A stretch of DNA of 64,000 bases from Gammaproteobacteria bacterium (GTDB lineage Bacteria; Pseudomonadota; Gammaproteobacteria; Steroidobacterales; Rariloculaceae), in assembly GCA_017577365.1 (NCBI GenBank), contig PKRJ01000011.1, positions 1-64,000 of the forward strand. Direction: 5' to 3'. Below the pieces are notes generated by a model. It saw only the letters and a list, made by a program, of their open reading frames with translations, made no database searches and was not told where the DNA came from. Shown here piece after piece: positions 16,850 to 27,401 of this stretch (positions within the stretch are counted from its first letter, which is position 1; each line of letters starts with the position of its first letter). The position numbers and the translations under genes are program-made.

Positions 16850-18160
16850 TCAGGCCGCGGCGCTCAACTTCTCGACGATGCTGCGGCCCCGATGCTCGAC
16901 CATGTACTCGAACTCGTGCCGGAAATGCTTGAGGAAGCTCTGCACCGGCCACGCCGCGGCGTCGCCGAGCGCGCAGATCGTGTGCCCCTCGATGTGGTTC
17001 GCGACGTCGACGAGCTTGTCGAGGTCGTCGTACGTGCCCTTCCCTTCGATGATTCGCGTCAGCACGCGGTAGAGCCAGCCCGTGCCCTCGCGGCACGGTG
17101 TGCACTGGCCGCAGGATTCCGCGGAATAGAAGCGCGAGATGCGTCTCAGCAGCCGCACCATGCACGTCGTCTCGTCGATCACGATCGTCGCGCCCGTGCC
17201 GAGCCCGCTGCCGGCCGCGCGGATCGTGTCGAAGTCCATCGTGAGCTCCATCATCGTCTCGGCCGGAACGACCGGCACGGACGATCCGCCGGGGATCACG
17301 GCCTTGAGCTTGCGGCCGCCGCGCACGCCGCCCGCGATCTCGAGCAGGTCGCGGAACGGAATGCCGAGCGGCAGCTCGTAGTTGCCGGGCCGCTCGACGT
17401 GCCCGGAGACCGAGAAGATCGCCGTGCCGCCCGAGCCCTTGACGCCGAGATCCGCGAACCACTGCGCGCCGTTGCGGATGATCGTCGGGATCGACGCGAG
17501 CGTCTGCGCGTTGTTGATCGTCGTCGGTCTTCCGTAGAGACCGTACTGCGCGGGGAACGGCGGCTTGAAGCGCGGGCGGCCCTGCTTGCCTTCGAGCGAT
17601 TCAAGGAGCGCTGTCTCCTCGCCGCAGATGTACGCGCCCGCGCCGAGGAACGCGTAACAGTCGAAATCGATGCCCGAGCCCTTGATGTTCTTGCCGAGCC
17701 AGCCGGCCTCGTACGCCTCCTTGAGCGCCTGCTCGAAGCGCGGGAACGGCTCCGACATGAACTCGCCGCGGATGTAGTTGTAGCCGGCCGTCGCACCGAT
17801 CGCGTAACCCGCGATCGCCATGCCTTCGATGATCGAGTGCGGGTTGTAGCGCAGGATGTCCCGGTCGTGACAGGTGCCCGGCTCGCTCTCGTCCGAGTTA
17901 CAGACAATGTACTTCTGGCCCGGCCCTTCCGCGTTCATGAACGAAAGCTTCAGGCCCGTCGGGAAGCCGGCGCCGCCGCGCCCGCGAAGCCCGGACGCCT
18001 TGATCTCCTCGATGATCGCCTTGCGGTCCAGCTCGCCGTTCAGCACGCGCTGCCACGCCCGATAGCCGCCGACCTTGTAATAGTTCTCGAGCGACCACGG
18101 CTCGCGGTCGAACTTCAGCGTCGCGAAGCAGACGAGATTCAGTTTGTCCGCGTAGCTCAC
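16850..18160 (-). CDS. nuoF: NADH-quinone oxidoreductase subunit F
   Basis: A 436-residue NADH-binding subunit carrying FMN and cluster N3. The nucleotide/FMN motif is GLRGRGGAGFPTG (about 57-69), followed by NSDESEPGTCHDRD. The 4Fe-4S ligands are in ESCGQCTPCREG and the distant HTICALGDAA. The start is GTG at 18160. It lies 24 bases after nuoE, forming the NADH dehydrogenase module with E and G. Confidence 0.97.
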   Translation of the reverse strand: MSYADKLNLVCFATLKFDREPWSLENYYKVGGYRAWQRVLNGELDRKAIIEEIKASGLRGRGGAGFPTGLKLSFMNAEGPGQKYIVCNSDESEPGTCHDRDILRYNPHSIIEGMAIAGYAIGATAGYNYIRGEFMSEPFPRFEQALKEAYEAGWLGKNIKGSGIDFDCYAFLGAGAYICGEETALLESLEGKQGRPRFKPPFPAQYGLYGRPTTINNAQTLASIPTIIRNGAQWFADLGVKGSGGTAIFSVSGHVERPGNYELPLGIPFRDLLEIAGGVRGGRKLKAVIPGGSSVPVVPAETMMELTMDFDTIRAAGSGLGTGATIVIDETTCMVRLLRRISRFYSAESCGQCTPCREGTGWLYRVLTRIIEGKGTYDDLDKLVDVANHIEGHTICALGDAAAWPVQSFLKHFRHEFEYMVEHRGRSIVEKLSAAA

Positions 18161-18184
18161 GGTCTACCTCCCGAGAACGACGCT

Positions 18185-18700
18185 TCAATCCAACGAATCG
18201 AGGATCTCATCGACCTTCTCCGGCGTGAGGTTCTCGTAGTAGACGTGATCGACCATCATCATCGGCGCGCCGACGCACGCTGCCAGGCACTCCTCCTCGC
18301 ATTTCAGGTAGAAGCGGCCGTCCGGCGTGCTCTCGCCCGTCTTGATGCCGAGCTTGCGCTCGACGTGCTCGACGATCTCGTCCGCGCCGCGCAGCATGCA
18401 CGAGATATTCGTGCACACCGAGATCTTGTGCCGCCCGACCGGCTTGGTCTCGAACATCGAGTAGAACGACGCGACCTCGTACACCTGCACGGGCGGAAGA
18501 TTCAGATACTCCGCGACCGCGTCCATCAGCGGCTGCGTCAGATACCCGTGCTCGTGCTGCACCGCGTGCAGCGCCGCGATCACGGCCGACCGCTGACGCC
18601 CCTCGGGAAACTTCGCGACCCAACGGTCGATCTCTTCGCGCACGTGCTCGGAGAGCACGGCCTTGCCCGCTTCCATACGTGCCGAGTTTCCGTCGCTCAT
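18185..18700 (-). CDS. nuoE: NADH-quinone oxidoreductase subunit E
   Basis: A 171-residue thioredoxin-fold 2Fe-2S subunit (cluster N1a). Ligands are in VCTNISCMLRG and CEEECLAACVGAP. The start ATG at 18700 overlaps the nuoD stop by 4 bases (ATGA). A longer upstream frame is a shadow of nuoD. Confidence 0.97.
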   Translation of the reverse strand: MSDGNSARMEAGKAVLSEHVREEIDRWVAKFPEGRQRSAVIAALHAVQHEHGYLTQPLMDAVAEYLNLPPVQVYEVASFYSMFETKPVGRHKISVCTNISCMLRGADEIVEHVERKLGIKTGESTPDGRFYLKCEEECLAACVGAPMMMVDHVYYENLTPEKVDEILDSLD

Positions 18701-19950
18701 CGGTCGATCTCTCCGAACACGATGTCCTGCGTGCCGATCACGGCCACGACGTCCGCGAGCATGTGCCCCTTCACCATCTCGTTCATCGCGGCGAGATGAG
18801 GAAACCCGGGCGCCCGCACCTTGACCCGATACGGCTTGTTCGCGCCGTCCGAGATCAAGTACACGCCGAACTCGCCCTTCGGCGCCTCGACGGCCGCGTA
18901 CACCTCGCCCTCGGGCACGCTGTAGCCTTCCGTGAACAGCTTGAAGTGATGAATCAACGACTCCATGTCGTCCTTCATCTCGATGCGCCGCGGCGGAGCG
19001 ATCTTCCGGTCGTCGATCATCACCGGGCCCGGATTCTTCTTGAGCCACTCGACGCACTGCTTGATGATCCTCGTCGACTGGCGCAATTCCTCGACGCGCA
19101 CGAGGTAGCGGTCGTAGCAGTCGCCGTTCTTGCCGACCGGGATGTCGAAGTCGAGCTGGTCGTAGACCTCGTACGGCTGGTGCTTGCGCAGATCCCACAC
19201 GACGCCGGAGCCGCGCAGCATCGGCCCCGAGAACCCGAGCTGCATCGCACGCTCGGGCGAGACGACGCCGATATTGACCGTGCGCTGCTTCCAGATTCGG
19301 TTGTCGGTCAGGAGCGTCTCGTACTCGTCGATCCGCGCCGGGAAGCGGTCGGCGAAGTGCTCGATGAAGTCGAGCACCGAGCCGCTACGCGCCTCGTTCA
19401 GCTCCTCGAGCTCCTTCGCCGAGCGATACGGCGACGGCTCGTATTGCGGCATCTTGTCCGGCAGATCGCGATAGACGCCGCCGGGACGATAGTACGTCGC
19501 GTGCATCCGGGTGCCCGAGACCGCCTCGTAGACGTCCATGAGGTCCTCGCGCTCCCGGAAGCAGTACAGGAAGACCGTCATCGCGCCGATGTCCATGGCG
19601 TGCGCGCCGAGCCACATCAGGTGGTTCAGGATCCGCGTGATCTCGTCGAACATCACGCGGATGTACTGCGCGCGGATCGGCGGCTTGATGCCGAGCAGCT
19701 TCTCGATCGCGAGCACGTAGCCGTGCTCGTTGCACATCATCGAGACGTAATCGAGCCGATCCATGTAGCCGATCGACTGGTTGTACGGCTTCGTCTCGGC
19801 GAGCTTCTCGGTGGCGCGGTGCAGCAGCCCGACGTGAGGGTCGGCCTTGTGAATGACCTCGCCCTCCATTTCGAGCACCAAGCGCAGCACGCCGTGCGCG
19901 GCGGGATGCTGCGGCCCGAAATTGACTGTAAAGCTTTCGATCTCAGGCAT
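18697..19950 (-). CDS. nuoD: NADH-quinone oxidoreductase subunit D
   Basis: A 417-residue 49-kDa-type subunit lining the quinone pocket, derived from NiFe-hydrogenase large subunits. GPQHPAAHGVLRLVLEMEGE at about 13-32 includes the histidine near the quinone headgroup. The C-terminus DVVAVIGTQDIVFGEIDR is the canonical ending. ATG at 19950 lies inside the end of nuoC (8-base overlap). C and D are separate genes here, not the fused form of E. coli. Confidence 0.97.
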   Translation of the reverse strand: MPEIESFTVNFGPQHPAAHGVLRLVLEMEGEVIHKADPHVGLLHRATEKLAETKPYNQSIGYMDRLDYVSMMCNEHGYVLAIEKLLGIKPPIRAQYIRVMFDEITRILNHLMWLGAHAMDIGAMTVFLYCFREREDLMDVYEAVSGTRMHATYYRPGGVYRDLPDKMPQYEPSPYRSAKELEELNEARSGSVLDFIEHFADRFPARIDEYETLLTDNRIWKQRTVNIGVVSPERAMQLGFSGPMLRGSGVVWDLRKHQPYEVYDQLDFDIPVGKNGDCYDRYLVRVEELRQSTRIIKQCVEWLKKNPGPVMIDDRKIAPPRRIEMKDDMESLIHHFKLFTEGYSVPEGEVYAAVEAPKGEFGVYLISDGANKPYRVKVRAPGFPHLAAMNEMVKGHMLADVVAVIGTQDIVFGEIDR

Positions 19951-20686
19951 CGCTCGAATCCTTGAGCTCGGGCTCGTAGCGGTGGTCGTCGCGAATCACC
20001 TTCGGCACGACGGTGCGAGGCTCGATGCTCACCGGCTCGTACACGACGCGCCCCTTCTCCGGGTCGTAGCGCATCTCGACGTGGCCGCTCACTGGGAAAT
20101 CCTTACGGAACGGATGTCCGATGAAACCGTAATCGGTCAGGATGCGGCGAAGATCGGGATGACCGCGGAACAGGATCCCGAACAGGTCGAACGCCTCCCG
20201 TTCGTACCAATCCGCCGAGCTCCAGATGCCGGTGACCGAGTCGAGGATCGGATGCGCATCGTCCTTGCAGAACGTGCGAAGGCGCACACGCCAGTTGTGC
20301 GTGATCGACAGAAGCTGATAGACGACCGCGAAGCGGTGCTTCGGACGGTAACGCGTCGTGTCGTGGTCGTCCTGCTCGGCCGGGAAGACATAGCGGTCGC
20401 GGAACACGCCGCGGCTGAAGCCCGTGCCGGTCGCGCTTTCCGTCTGCCACTCGTCGCGGCCGTAGACGAGATAATCGACGCCGGCGAGATCGATCAGCAT
20501 CTCGAACCGGAGCGCCTCGTCGTCGCGCAGCGTCCGGCAAACGTCGAGCAAATGCTCGGCCTCGACCTCGTACGCCAGCTGCCCCGCGTTCAGCCACGGC
20601 GACAACCGCTCGACGCGGCCGGCGAGCGTCCGTTCTACCGCTTCGGCAAGCGCGGCGAGCCTCGGCGAAAGCTGTTCAGTTCGCAT
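19943..20686 (-). CDS. nuoC: NADH-quinone oxidoreductase subunit C
   Basis: A 247-residue 30-kDa-type subunit of the peripheral arm. The signature block WYEREAFDLFGILFRGHPDL followed by GFIGHPFRKDFPVSG is complete. ATG at 20686. It begins 75 bases downstream of nuoB and overlaps nuoD by 8 bases. It is somewhat longer than the minimal family because of its N-terminal helical segment. Confidence 0.97.
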   Translation of the reverse strand: MRTEQLSPRLAALAEAVERTLAGRVERLSPWLNAGQLAYEVEAEHLLDVCRTLRDDEALRFEMLIDLAGVDYLVYGRDEWQTESATGTGFSRGVFRDRYVFPAEQDDHDTTRYRPKHRFAVVYQLLSITHNWRVRLRTFCKDDAHPILDSVTGIWSSADWYEREAFDLFGILFRGHPDLRRILTDYGFIGHPFRKDFPVSGHVEMRYDPEKGRVVYEPVSIEPRTVVPKVIRDDHRYEPELKDSSDA

Positions 20687-20761
20687 GTCGTCCCGTCACA
20701 ACCTTGGTCCGCGTGAGCCGACGATCGGGCGGCGCCTCGACCGATCGATCGCCGTCGGCCT

Positions 20762-21289
20762 TCAGCGGGCGATCGAATGAGTACGCCAGATCTTCTTCTG
20801 CAGCTGGATGATGCCGAACAGAAGCGCTTCGGCGGTCGGCGGGCAGCCCGGCACGTAGACGTCGACCGGAACGATGCGATCGCATCCGCGCACGACCGAG
20901 TACGAGTAGTGGTAATAGCCGCCGCCGTTCGCGCACGAGCCCATCGAGATGACCCAGCGCGGCTCCGGCATCTGGTCGTAGACCTTGCGAAGCGCCGGCG
21001 CCATCTTGTTGCACAGCGTTCCGGCGACGATCATCACGTCCGACTGTCGGGGGCTCGGCCTGAAGATCACGCCGAAGCGGTCGAGATCGTATCGAGCGGC
21101 ACCGGCGTGCATCATCTCGACGGCGCAGCAGGCGAGGCCGAAAGTCATCGGCCACAGCGACCCCGTCCTCGCCCAGTTCACGAGCTTGTCGACTTGCGTG
21201 ACGACGAAGCCCCGCTGCATCACCTCGGGGACGTCGAACGGCAATTCCTTGTCGAGGGCCGTGCGGGCCGCTTCTCCGCTCAATCCCAT
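20762..21289 (-). CDS. nuoB: NADH-quinone oxidoreductase subunit B
   Basis: A 175-residue subunit carrying terminal cluster N2. Cysteine ligands are seen in TFGLACCAVEMM (the tandem Cys), SMGSCANGGG and VPGCPPTAE. I choose the ATG at 21289 over the one at 21310 because it has an AAGGGGG box 7 bases upstream, inside the end of nuoA; the upstream ATG has none. The 10-base overlap with nuoA implies coupled translation. Confidence 0.96.
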   Translation of the reverse strand: MGLSGEAARTALDKELPFDVPEVMQRGFVVTQVDKLVNWARTGSLWPMTFGLACCAVEMMHAGAARYDLDRFGVIFRPSPRQSDVMIVAGTLCNKMAPALRKVYDQMPEPRWVISMGSCANGGGYYHYSYSVVRGCDRIVPVDVYVPGCPPTAEALLFGIIQLQKKIWRTHSIAR

Positions 21290-21636
21290 TCCAGCGCCCC
21301 TTTCTTCCATTCGTAGATGAAACCGACGACGAGTAGCGCGAGGAACACGCCCATTGCGCCGATTCCGAACAGGCCGACCGCGTCCAGCGAAACGGCCCAG
21401 GGCACGAAGAAGGCGAGCTCGAGGTCGAAGAGGATGAAGAGGATCGCGACGAGGTAGTAGCGCACGTCGAAGCGATTACGCGTGTCCTCGAACGCCTCGA
21501 AGCCGCACTCGTAAGCGGAAAGCTTTTCCTGGTCTTTCTGCCCGCGCCCGAGTACGAAACCGATACCGAGAAGGACGACGCCCAATCCGGCGGCCACGAT
21601 CACGAAGATCAGGATCGGCAGGTAGTTTGCAAGCAT
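21280..21636 (-). CDS. nuoA: NADH-quinone oxidoreductase subunit A
   Basis: A 118-residue first subunit of the operon, with three membrane helices. The conserved KLSAYECGFEAFEDTRNRFDVRYYL region, including the loop cysteine, is intact. ATG at 21636 with no clear ribosome-binding site, which is odd for the first gene of a 14-gene operon. Upstream lie hairpins and a promoter candidate (21680-21775). Confidence 0.96.
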   Translation of the reverse strand: MLANYLPILIFVIVAAGLGVVLLGIGFVLGRGQKDQEKLSAYECGFEAFEDTRNRFDVRYYLVAILFILFDLELAFFVPWAVSLDAVGLFGIGAMGVFLALLVVGFIYEWKKGALEWD

Positions 21637-21679
21637 AATTCGCTACGCGCGCCCGGCCGCTTGCGCGGTGGGACCCTAT

Positions 21680-21706
21680 AAAAAAACCGGCCGCTCGGAC
21701 CGGCCG
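21680..21706 (-). terminator. Intrinsic terminator (tRNA-Leu/secG, or nuo leader attenuator)
   Basis: On the minus strand CGGCCG, a 7-base loop and CGGCCG are followed by GTTTTTTT. It lies between tRNA-Leu and nuoA. It either ends the tpiA-secG-leuU transcript or, if the promoter at 21747-21775 is real, sits in the nuo leader. Confidence 0.7.
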
Positions 21707-21715
21707 TGTTGGATT

Positions 21716-21735
21716 CGATCGGCTGGCGCCGATCG
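21716..21735 (-). other. Stem-loop upstream of the nuo terminator
   Basis: A perfect 8-bp stem CGATCGGC/GCCGATCG with a 4-base loop lies 10 bases before the terminator stem. It could stabilise the tRNA precursor 3' end or form part of a nuo leader structure. Confidence 0.5.
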
Positions 21736-21746
21736 AGCCGGCGCGA

Positions 21747-21775
21747 ATTGTAGCAACTCAGCCGGAGCGCGTCTC
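21747..21775 (-). promoter_or_regulatory. Candidate nuo operon promoter
   Basis: Minus-strand TACAAT (21752-21747) with GAGACG (21775-21770) 17 bases upstream; the -35 matches TTGACA in only three positions. It lies just past the tRNA-Leu 3' end, so transcripts from it would contain both leader hairpins before nuoA. Confidence 0.45.
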
Positions 21776-21786
21776 GCTGTAATTAG

Positions 21787-21871
21787 TGGTGCGGATGGTC
21801 GGACTCGAACCGACACGGCTTGCGCCACTGCCCCCTCAAGACAGCGTGTCTACCAATTCCACCACATCCGC
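21787..21871 (-). tRNA. leuU: tRNA-Leu (GAG)
   Basis: An 85-nt class II tRNA with a long variable arm and encoded CCA (21787-21789). The anticodon loop TTGAGGG gives GAG (complement of 21835-21837), reading CUC/CUU. Acceptor GCGGATG pairs fully with CATCCGC. It lies 6 bases after secG, matching the secG-leuU order of E. coli, so it is probably processed from the secG transcript. Confidence 0.95.
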
Positions 21872-21877
21872 AACGAA

Positions 21878-22300
21878 TCAATTGCCTTCCGCTTCGGTCG
21901 ATGGCGCGGCGGGCTCATCGGCCGGCGAAGGTCGCTCCGAGGCCGGAGCATCGTCCGCCGGGAGCTCCGATGGCAGCGCCGGCGGCAAATCGAGGTCCTG
22001 CGGCTCGCTGGGCACCGCGCGCGACCCGCCGGCAGGCATTCTGTCGAGAATACTCTCGGGCTGCTGCTGCTCGGTCGAGAAGTACGCGAGCGCGAGGCTC
22101 GTGACGAAAAACGTCGTCGCGAGCAGCGCCGTTGTCCTCGACAGGAAGTTCGCCGAGCCGCGTGCCCCGAAAACCGTACCCGACGCCCCGGCCCCGAAGC
22201 CCGTTCCGGCCTCGGCGCCCTTGCCCCGCTGCAGGAGCACGAGCCCGACGATCATCAGGCACACGAGTATATGCAATATCAAGACGATCGTCTGAAGCAT
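21878..22300 (-). CDS. secG: Preprotein translocase subunit SecG
   Basis: A 140-residue inner-membrane subunit that supports SecYEG-mediated export. Two membrane helices flank the conserved LLQRGKGAEAGTGFGAG loop; NFLSRTTALLATTFF follows. The last 50 residues are a Pro/Ala/Glu-rich disordered tail (SEPQDLDLPPALPSELPADD), longer than in E. coli. It ends 6 bases before tRNA-Leu and starts 30 bases after tpiA, forming tpiA-secG-leuU. Confidence 0.95.
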   Translation of the reverse strand: MLQTIVLILHILVCLMIVGLVLLQRGKGAEAGTGFGAGASGTVFGARGSANFLSRTTALLATTFFVTSLALAYFSTEQQQPESILDRMPAGGSRAVPSEPQDLDLPPALPSELPADDAPASERPSPADEPAAPSTEAEGN

Positions 22301-22330
22301 GTGCCGATGTCTATCGAAAACGACTCCGCC

Positions 22331-23113
22331 TCACCGCGCGGATGCTGCGTCGTAAATCTTCAAGAATTCCGCGGCGTCGAGAGACGCTCCGCCCACGAGG
22401 CCGCCGTCGATATCCTCCATCGCGAACAGCTCGGCCGCGTTGCCGCCTTTCACGCTGCCGCCGTAGAGGATGACGAGGCCGGATGCGATTGTAGCATCTT
22501 GCCGCGCGATCATGCTGCGAATTTGCGCATGTACGGCCTGTGCCTGCTCCGGCGTCGCTGTCTTGCCCGTGCCGATCGCCCAGACCGGCTCGTACGCGAC
22601 GACCGCGTTCGCGAAAGCCGCGACACCCGCGGCGTCGAGCACCGCCTTCATTTGACGCTCGACAACCTCCTCGGTTCGGCCCGCCTCGCGCTCGTCGAGC
22701 GTTTCGCCGACGCACAGGATCGGAACGAGCCCCGCCTGCTGCGCCGCCTTGAACTTCTCGGCGACGATCGCGTCGCTCTCGCCGAACAGCGTACGGCGCT
22801 CCGAGTGGCCGACGATGGCGTAGCGGCACCCGACGTCGGCCAGCATCGCGCCGGATACTTCGCCGGTGAACGCCCCGCTGCCGATCCGCGTCGAGACGTC
22901 CTGCGACCCGAGCAGGATGTCGCTGCCCGCGAGCCGGTCCGCGACGGTCTTCAAGTACGGATACGGCGCGCAGAGCAGCATCTTCGCGCCGCCCTTCTTG
23001 CCCGCGACGAGCGCCGAGACGAGCGCATCGATCGACGCGAGCGATCCATGCATCTTCCAGTTTCCGGCGACCAATTTCGTTCGCCCGGACGATGCTCGCG
23101 TAGCGGCGCTCAT
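22331..23113 (-). CDS. tpiA: Triose-phosphate isomerase
   Basis: A 260-residue glycolytic TIM-barrel enzyme interconverting dihydroxyacetone phosphate and glyceraldehyde 3-phosphate. Active-site landmarks are all present: GNWKM (catalytic Lys, about 18-22), IVGHSERR (His electrophile), AYEPVWAIGTGKTA (catalytic Glu and flexible loop) and LYGGSVKGGN (phosphate binding). The start at 23113 has GGAGG upstream. The longer frame from 23189 is a shadow. Confidence 0.97.
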   Translation of the reverse strand: MSAATRASSGRTKLVAGNWKMHGSLASIDALVSALVAGKKGGAKMLLCAPYPYLKTVADRLAGSDILLGSQDVSTRIGSGAFTGEVSGAMLADVGCRYAIVGHSERRTLFGESDAIVAEKFKAAQQAGLVPILCVGETLDEREAGRTEEVVERQMKAVLDAAGVAAFANAVVAYEPVWAIGTGKTATPEQAQAVHAQIRSMIARQDATIASGLVILYGGSVKGGNAAELFAMEDIDGGLVGGASLDAAEFLKIYDAASAR

Positions 23114-23217
23114 CGCGCTTTCCTCCAGCAGGTGTCCATTGCGGGGCCGAGAGCTTAAGGGCGGCTTGGCGCGGAATCAACCGCGACAAACCGAACGAGC
23201 CTCATCAGCAGACGCGC

Positions 23218-24552
23218 TCACGCGATCGCCGCACGCACGGTATCGGCAAGACGCACCGCGAGCGAGCGAACGGTCTCGGCATCCTCGCCCTCGACCATGA
23301 CGCGCACGACGGGCTCGGTGCCCGAAGGTCGCAGCACGACGCGGCCGCGATCGCCGAGCACCTCTTCCGCGCTGCGAATCGCGTCTTGAATCGCCGGGAT
23401 GCCGTCCACGTCGACGCGGCGCGCGACACGCACGTTGATCAGCTCCTGCGGCAGCTGCGGCATCGGCTGCGCGAGCTCCCGCAGGCTGCGGCCGGTGCGC
23501 CGCATCACCGCGAGCACCTGCAGCGCGGTGATCAGCCCGTCGCCGGTGGTCGTCTTGTCGAGGCAGACGACGTGCCCGGACGTCTCGCCGCCGAGTATGC
23601 CGCCGTGCTCCTTCAGCATCGCGAGCACGTGCCGATCGCCGACCTTCGCGCGGCGGAATTCGATGCCGAGATCGCGCAGCGCGAGCTCGAGCCCGAGATT
23701 GCTCATGACCGTGCCGATCACCGGCCCCTTCAGCACGCCTCGCTCGCGGCGATCGCGCGCGAGGATATAGAGAAGCCGATCGCCGTCGACGATGTCGCCG
23801 CGCTCGTCGACCATCACGACTCGATCGCCGTCGCCATCGAGCGCGAAACCGACGTGCGCGCGCACTCCGGTCACGGTCAGCTTCAAGAGGTCCGGCCTGG
23901 TCGAGCCGCAGCCGTCGTTGATGTTGCGCCCGTTCGGAGAGCAGCCGACCGGCACGACGTCCGCGCCGAGCTCGGCGATCACGCGCGGCGCCACCTTGTA
24001 GCCCGCGCCGTGCGATGCGTCGACGACGATCTTCAGGCCGTCGAGCGTCATGTCGCTCGGGATCGTGCTCTTGAGGAAGGCCATATAGTCGTCGCGGGCC
24101 GAGGTCGCCTTCTGCACTCTGCCGAGCGCCTTCGACTCGCGCGTGATCGGCTCCTCGTCGAGCGATGCCTCGATCGCCTCTTCGAGCTCGTCGGAGAGTT
24201 TCTCGCCGTCGGACGCGAAGAACTTGATGCCGTTATCGAAGTACGGATTGTGCGAGGCGCTGATGACGACGCCGAAATCCGCGCCGAGCTTCTTCGTCAG
24301 ATACGCGATCGCCGGCGTCGGCAGCGGGCCGGTCAGCAGCACGTCGACCCCGGCCGCGACGAATCCGGCCTCGAGCGCGGACTCGAACATGTACCCGGAG
24401 ACGCGCGTGTCCTTGCCGATCAGCACCGTGCCGCCGTTGGGCGCGAGCACGCGTGCGGCGGCGCTCGCGAGGCGCAACGCGAAATCGACCGTCATCGGCG
24501 CGACGCCCACCTGGCCGCGAATGCCGTCGGTGCCGAAATAGCGTCTGGTCAT
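23218..24552 (-). CDS. glmM: Phosphoglucosamine mutase
   Basis: A 444-residue enzyme making glucosamine-1-phosphate for peptidoglycan and LPS. N-terminal YFGTDGIRG is typical; the catalytic phosphoserine loop is ISASHNPYFDNG (about 99-110), metal binding is DGDGDR, sugar binding GGETSGHVV, and phosphate binding RPSGTEPVVRVMVEG near the C-terminus. The start at 24552 (MTRRYFG) follows AGGGAGGA, preferred over the frame start at 24576. In relatives folP lies between ftsH and this gene; here it does not. Confidence 0.97.
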   Translation of the reverse strand: MTRRYFGTDGIRGQVGVAPMTVDFALRLASAAARVLAPNGGTVLIGKDTRVSGYMFESALEAGFVAAGVDVLLTGPLPTPAIAYLTKKLGADFGVVISASHNPYFDNGIKFFASDGEKLSDELEEAIEASLDEEPITRESKALGRVQKATSARDDYMAFLKSTIPSDMTLDGLKIVVDASHGAGYKVAPRVIAELGADVVPVGCSPNGRNINDGCGSTRPDLLKLTVTGVRAHVGFALDGDGDRVVMVDERGDIVDGDRLLYILARDRRERGVLKGPVIGTVMSNLGLELALRDLGIEFRRAKVGDRHVLAMLKEHGGILGGETSGHVVCLDKTTTGDGLITALQVLAVMRRTGRSLRELAQPMPQLPQELINVRVARRVDVDGIPAIQDAIRSAEEVLGDRGRVVLRPSGTEPVVRVMVEGEDAETVRSLAVRLADTVRAAIA

Positions 24553-24729
24553 CGATCCTCCCTTGACCGGGCGCACCGCTCGGCGGAGCGATCGCCCGTT
24601 AGCCCCGTCCGCCGGCGTTCTTCGTTCTCGGTGCGCGCAGAAAAGTCCGATATCGGGCGCTCGGAACCGCGACGGCTCGAGCGACCGGAACCCGCCGGAC
24701 GGCTGGGCCGCCGCCCGGCTCGGCCTGGA
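24553..24729. other. ftsH-glmM gap lacking folP
   Basis: 177 bases of GC-rich sequence where dihydropteroate synthase is expected from related gene orders. No folP motif can be read in any frame. Confidence 0.7.
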
Positions 24730-26667
<1,938 letters not shown>

Positions 26668-26725
26668 AACGTTACCTCACGATTGGGCGGCCCGAGGCAT
26701 CGGACCGATCCCACGTTAGACCGTA

Positions 26726-27349
26726 CTACATCCGATGGTTTCTGGCCAGCATGTAGATCTCGCGACTCTCGGGCCGAGAAGCCTTCGGCTTCAGCAACTT
26801 GACCGCACCGAAGGTTCGTCTCGCGTGCTGCACGAACTCCGGGAAACCCTCGCCCTGAAAAAGCTTGACGAGAAAGGTACCTCCGGGAGCGAGGACCTCG
26901 GTGGCGAACAGCAACGCCTCCTCGGCAAGGCCCATGCTGCGGGGCTGATCGATCGCGCGTGTGCCACTGATATTGGGGGCCATATCGGACATCACAAGAT
27001 CTATCTTCTCGTCCCCGATGGCGCGCGCGAGCGCCTCGACGGTGGCCGGATCGGTGAAATCTCCGTGCAAGAATTCGACCCCCGGGATCGGCTCCATCGG
27101 CAGCAGGTCGACCGCCCAGACCCGCCCGCGCGGGCCGACGATCTTCGCGGCGTACTGGCTCCAGGCCCCCGGCGCCGCGCCGAGGTCGACGACGCGCATC
27201 CCGGGCCATAGCACGCGCTCCTTCTGCTGGATCTGCTCGAGCTTGAAGACCGCGCGCGAGCGCCACCCTTCTCGGGCCGCCCGCTCGACGTAGGGGTCCC
27301 GTTCCTGGCGGCGTTTCCAGCGGCTACTGGACCCGCCGCGCCGACTCAT
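26726..27349 (-). CDS. rlmE: 23S rRNA (uridine-2'-O-)-methyltransferase RlmE
   Basis: A 207-residue FtsJ/RrmJ-type heat-shock methyltransferase that modifies U2552 of 23S rRNA in the 50S A-loop. The SAM site is VDLGAAPGAWSQYAA (about 55-69); the K-D-K-E catalytic set maps to the Lys in SRAVFKLEQI, Asp in MSDMAPNISG, Lys in FLVKLFQG, and a C-terminal Glu. The start at 27349 opens with the basic MSRRGGSSSRWKRR tail. It is divergent from yhbY, and the pair rlmE-ftsH is conserved. Confidence 0.95.
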   Translation of the reverse strand: MSRRGGSSSRWKRRQERDPYVERAAREGWRSRAVFKLEQIQQKERVLWPGMRVVDLGAAPGAWSQYAAKIVGPRGRVWAVDLLPMEPIPGVEFLHGDFTDPATVEALARAIGDEKIDLVMSDMAPNISGTRAIDQPRSMGLAEEALLFATEVLAPGGTFLVKLFQGEGFPEFVQHARRTFGAVKLLKPKASRPESREIYMLARNHRM

Positions 27350-27401
27350 CTATGCTCGTCCAACGGCGCCGACGAGGACGGCGCGCATAACAAGAACTAG
27401 G

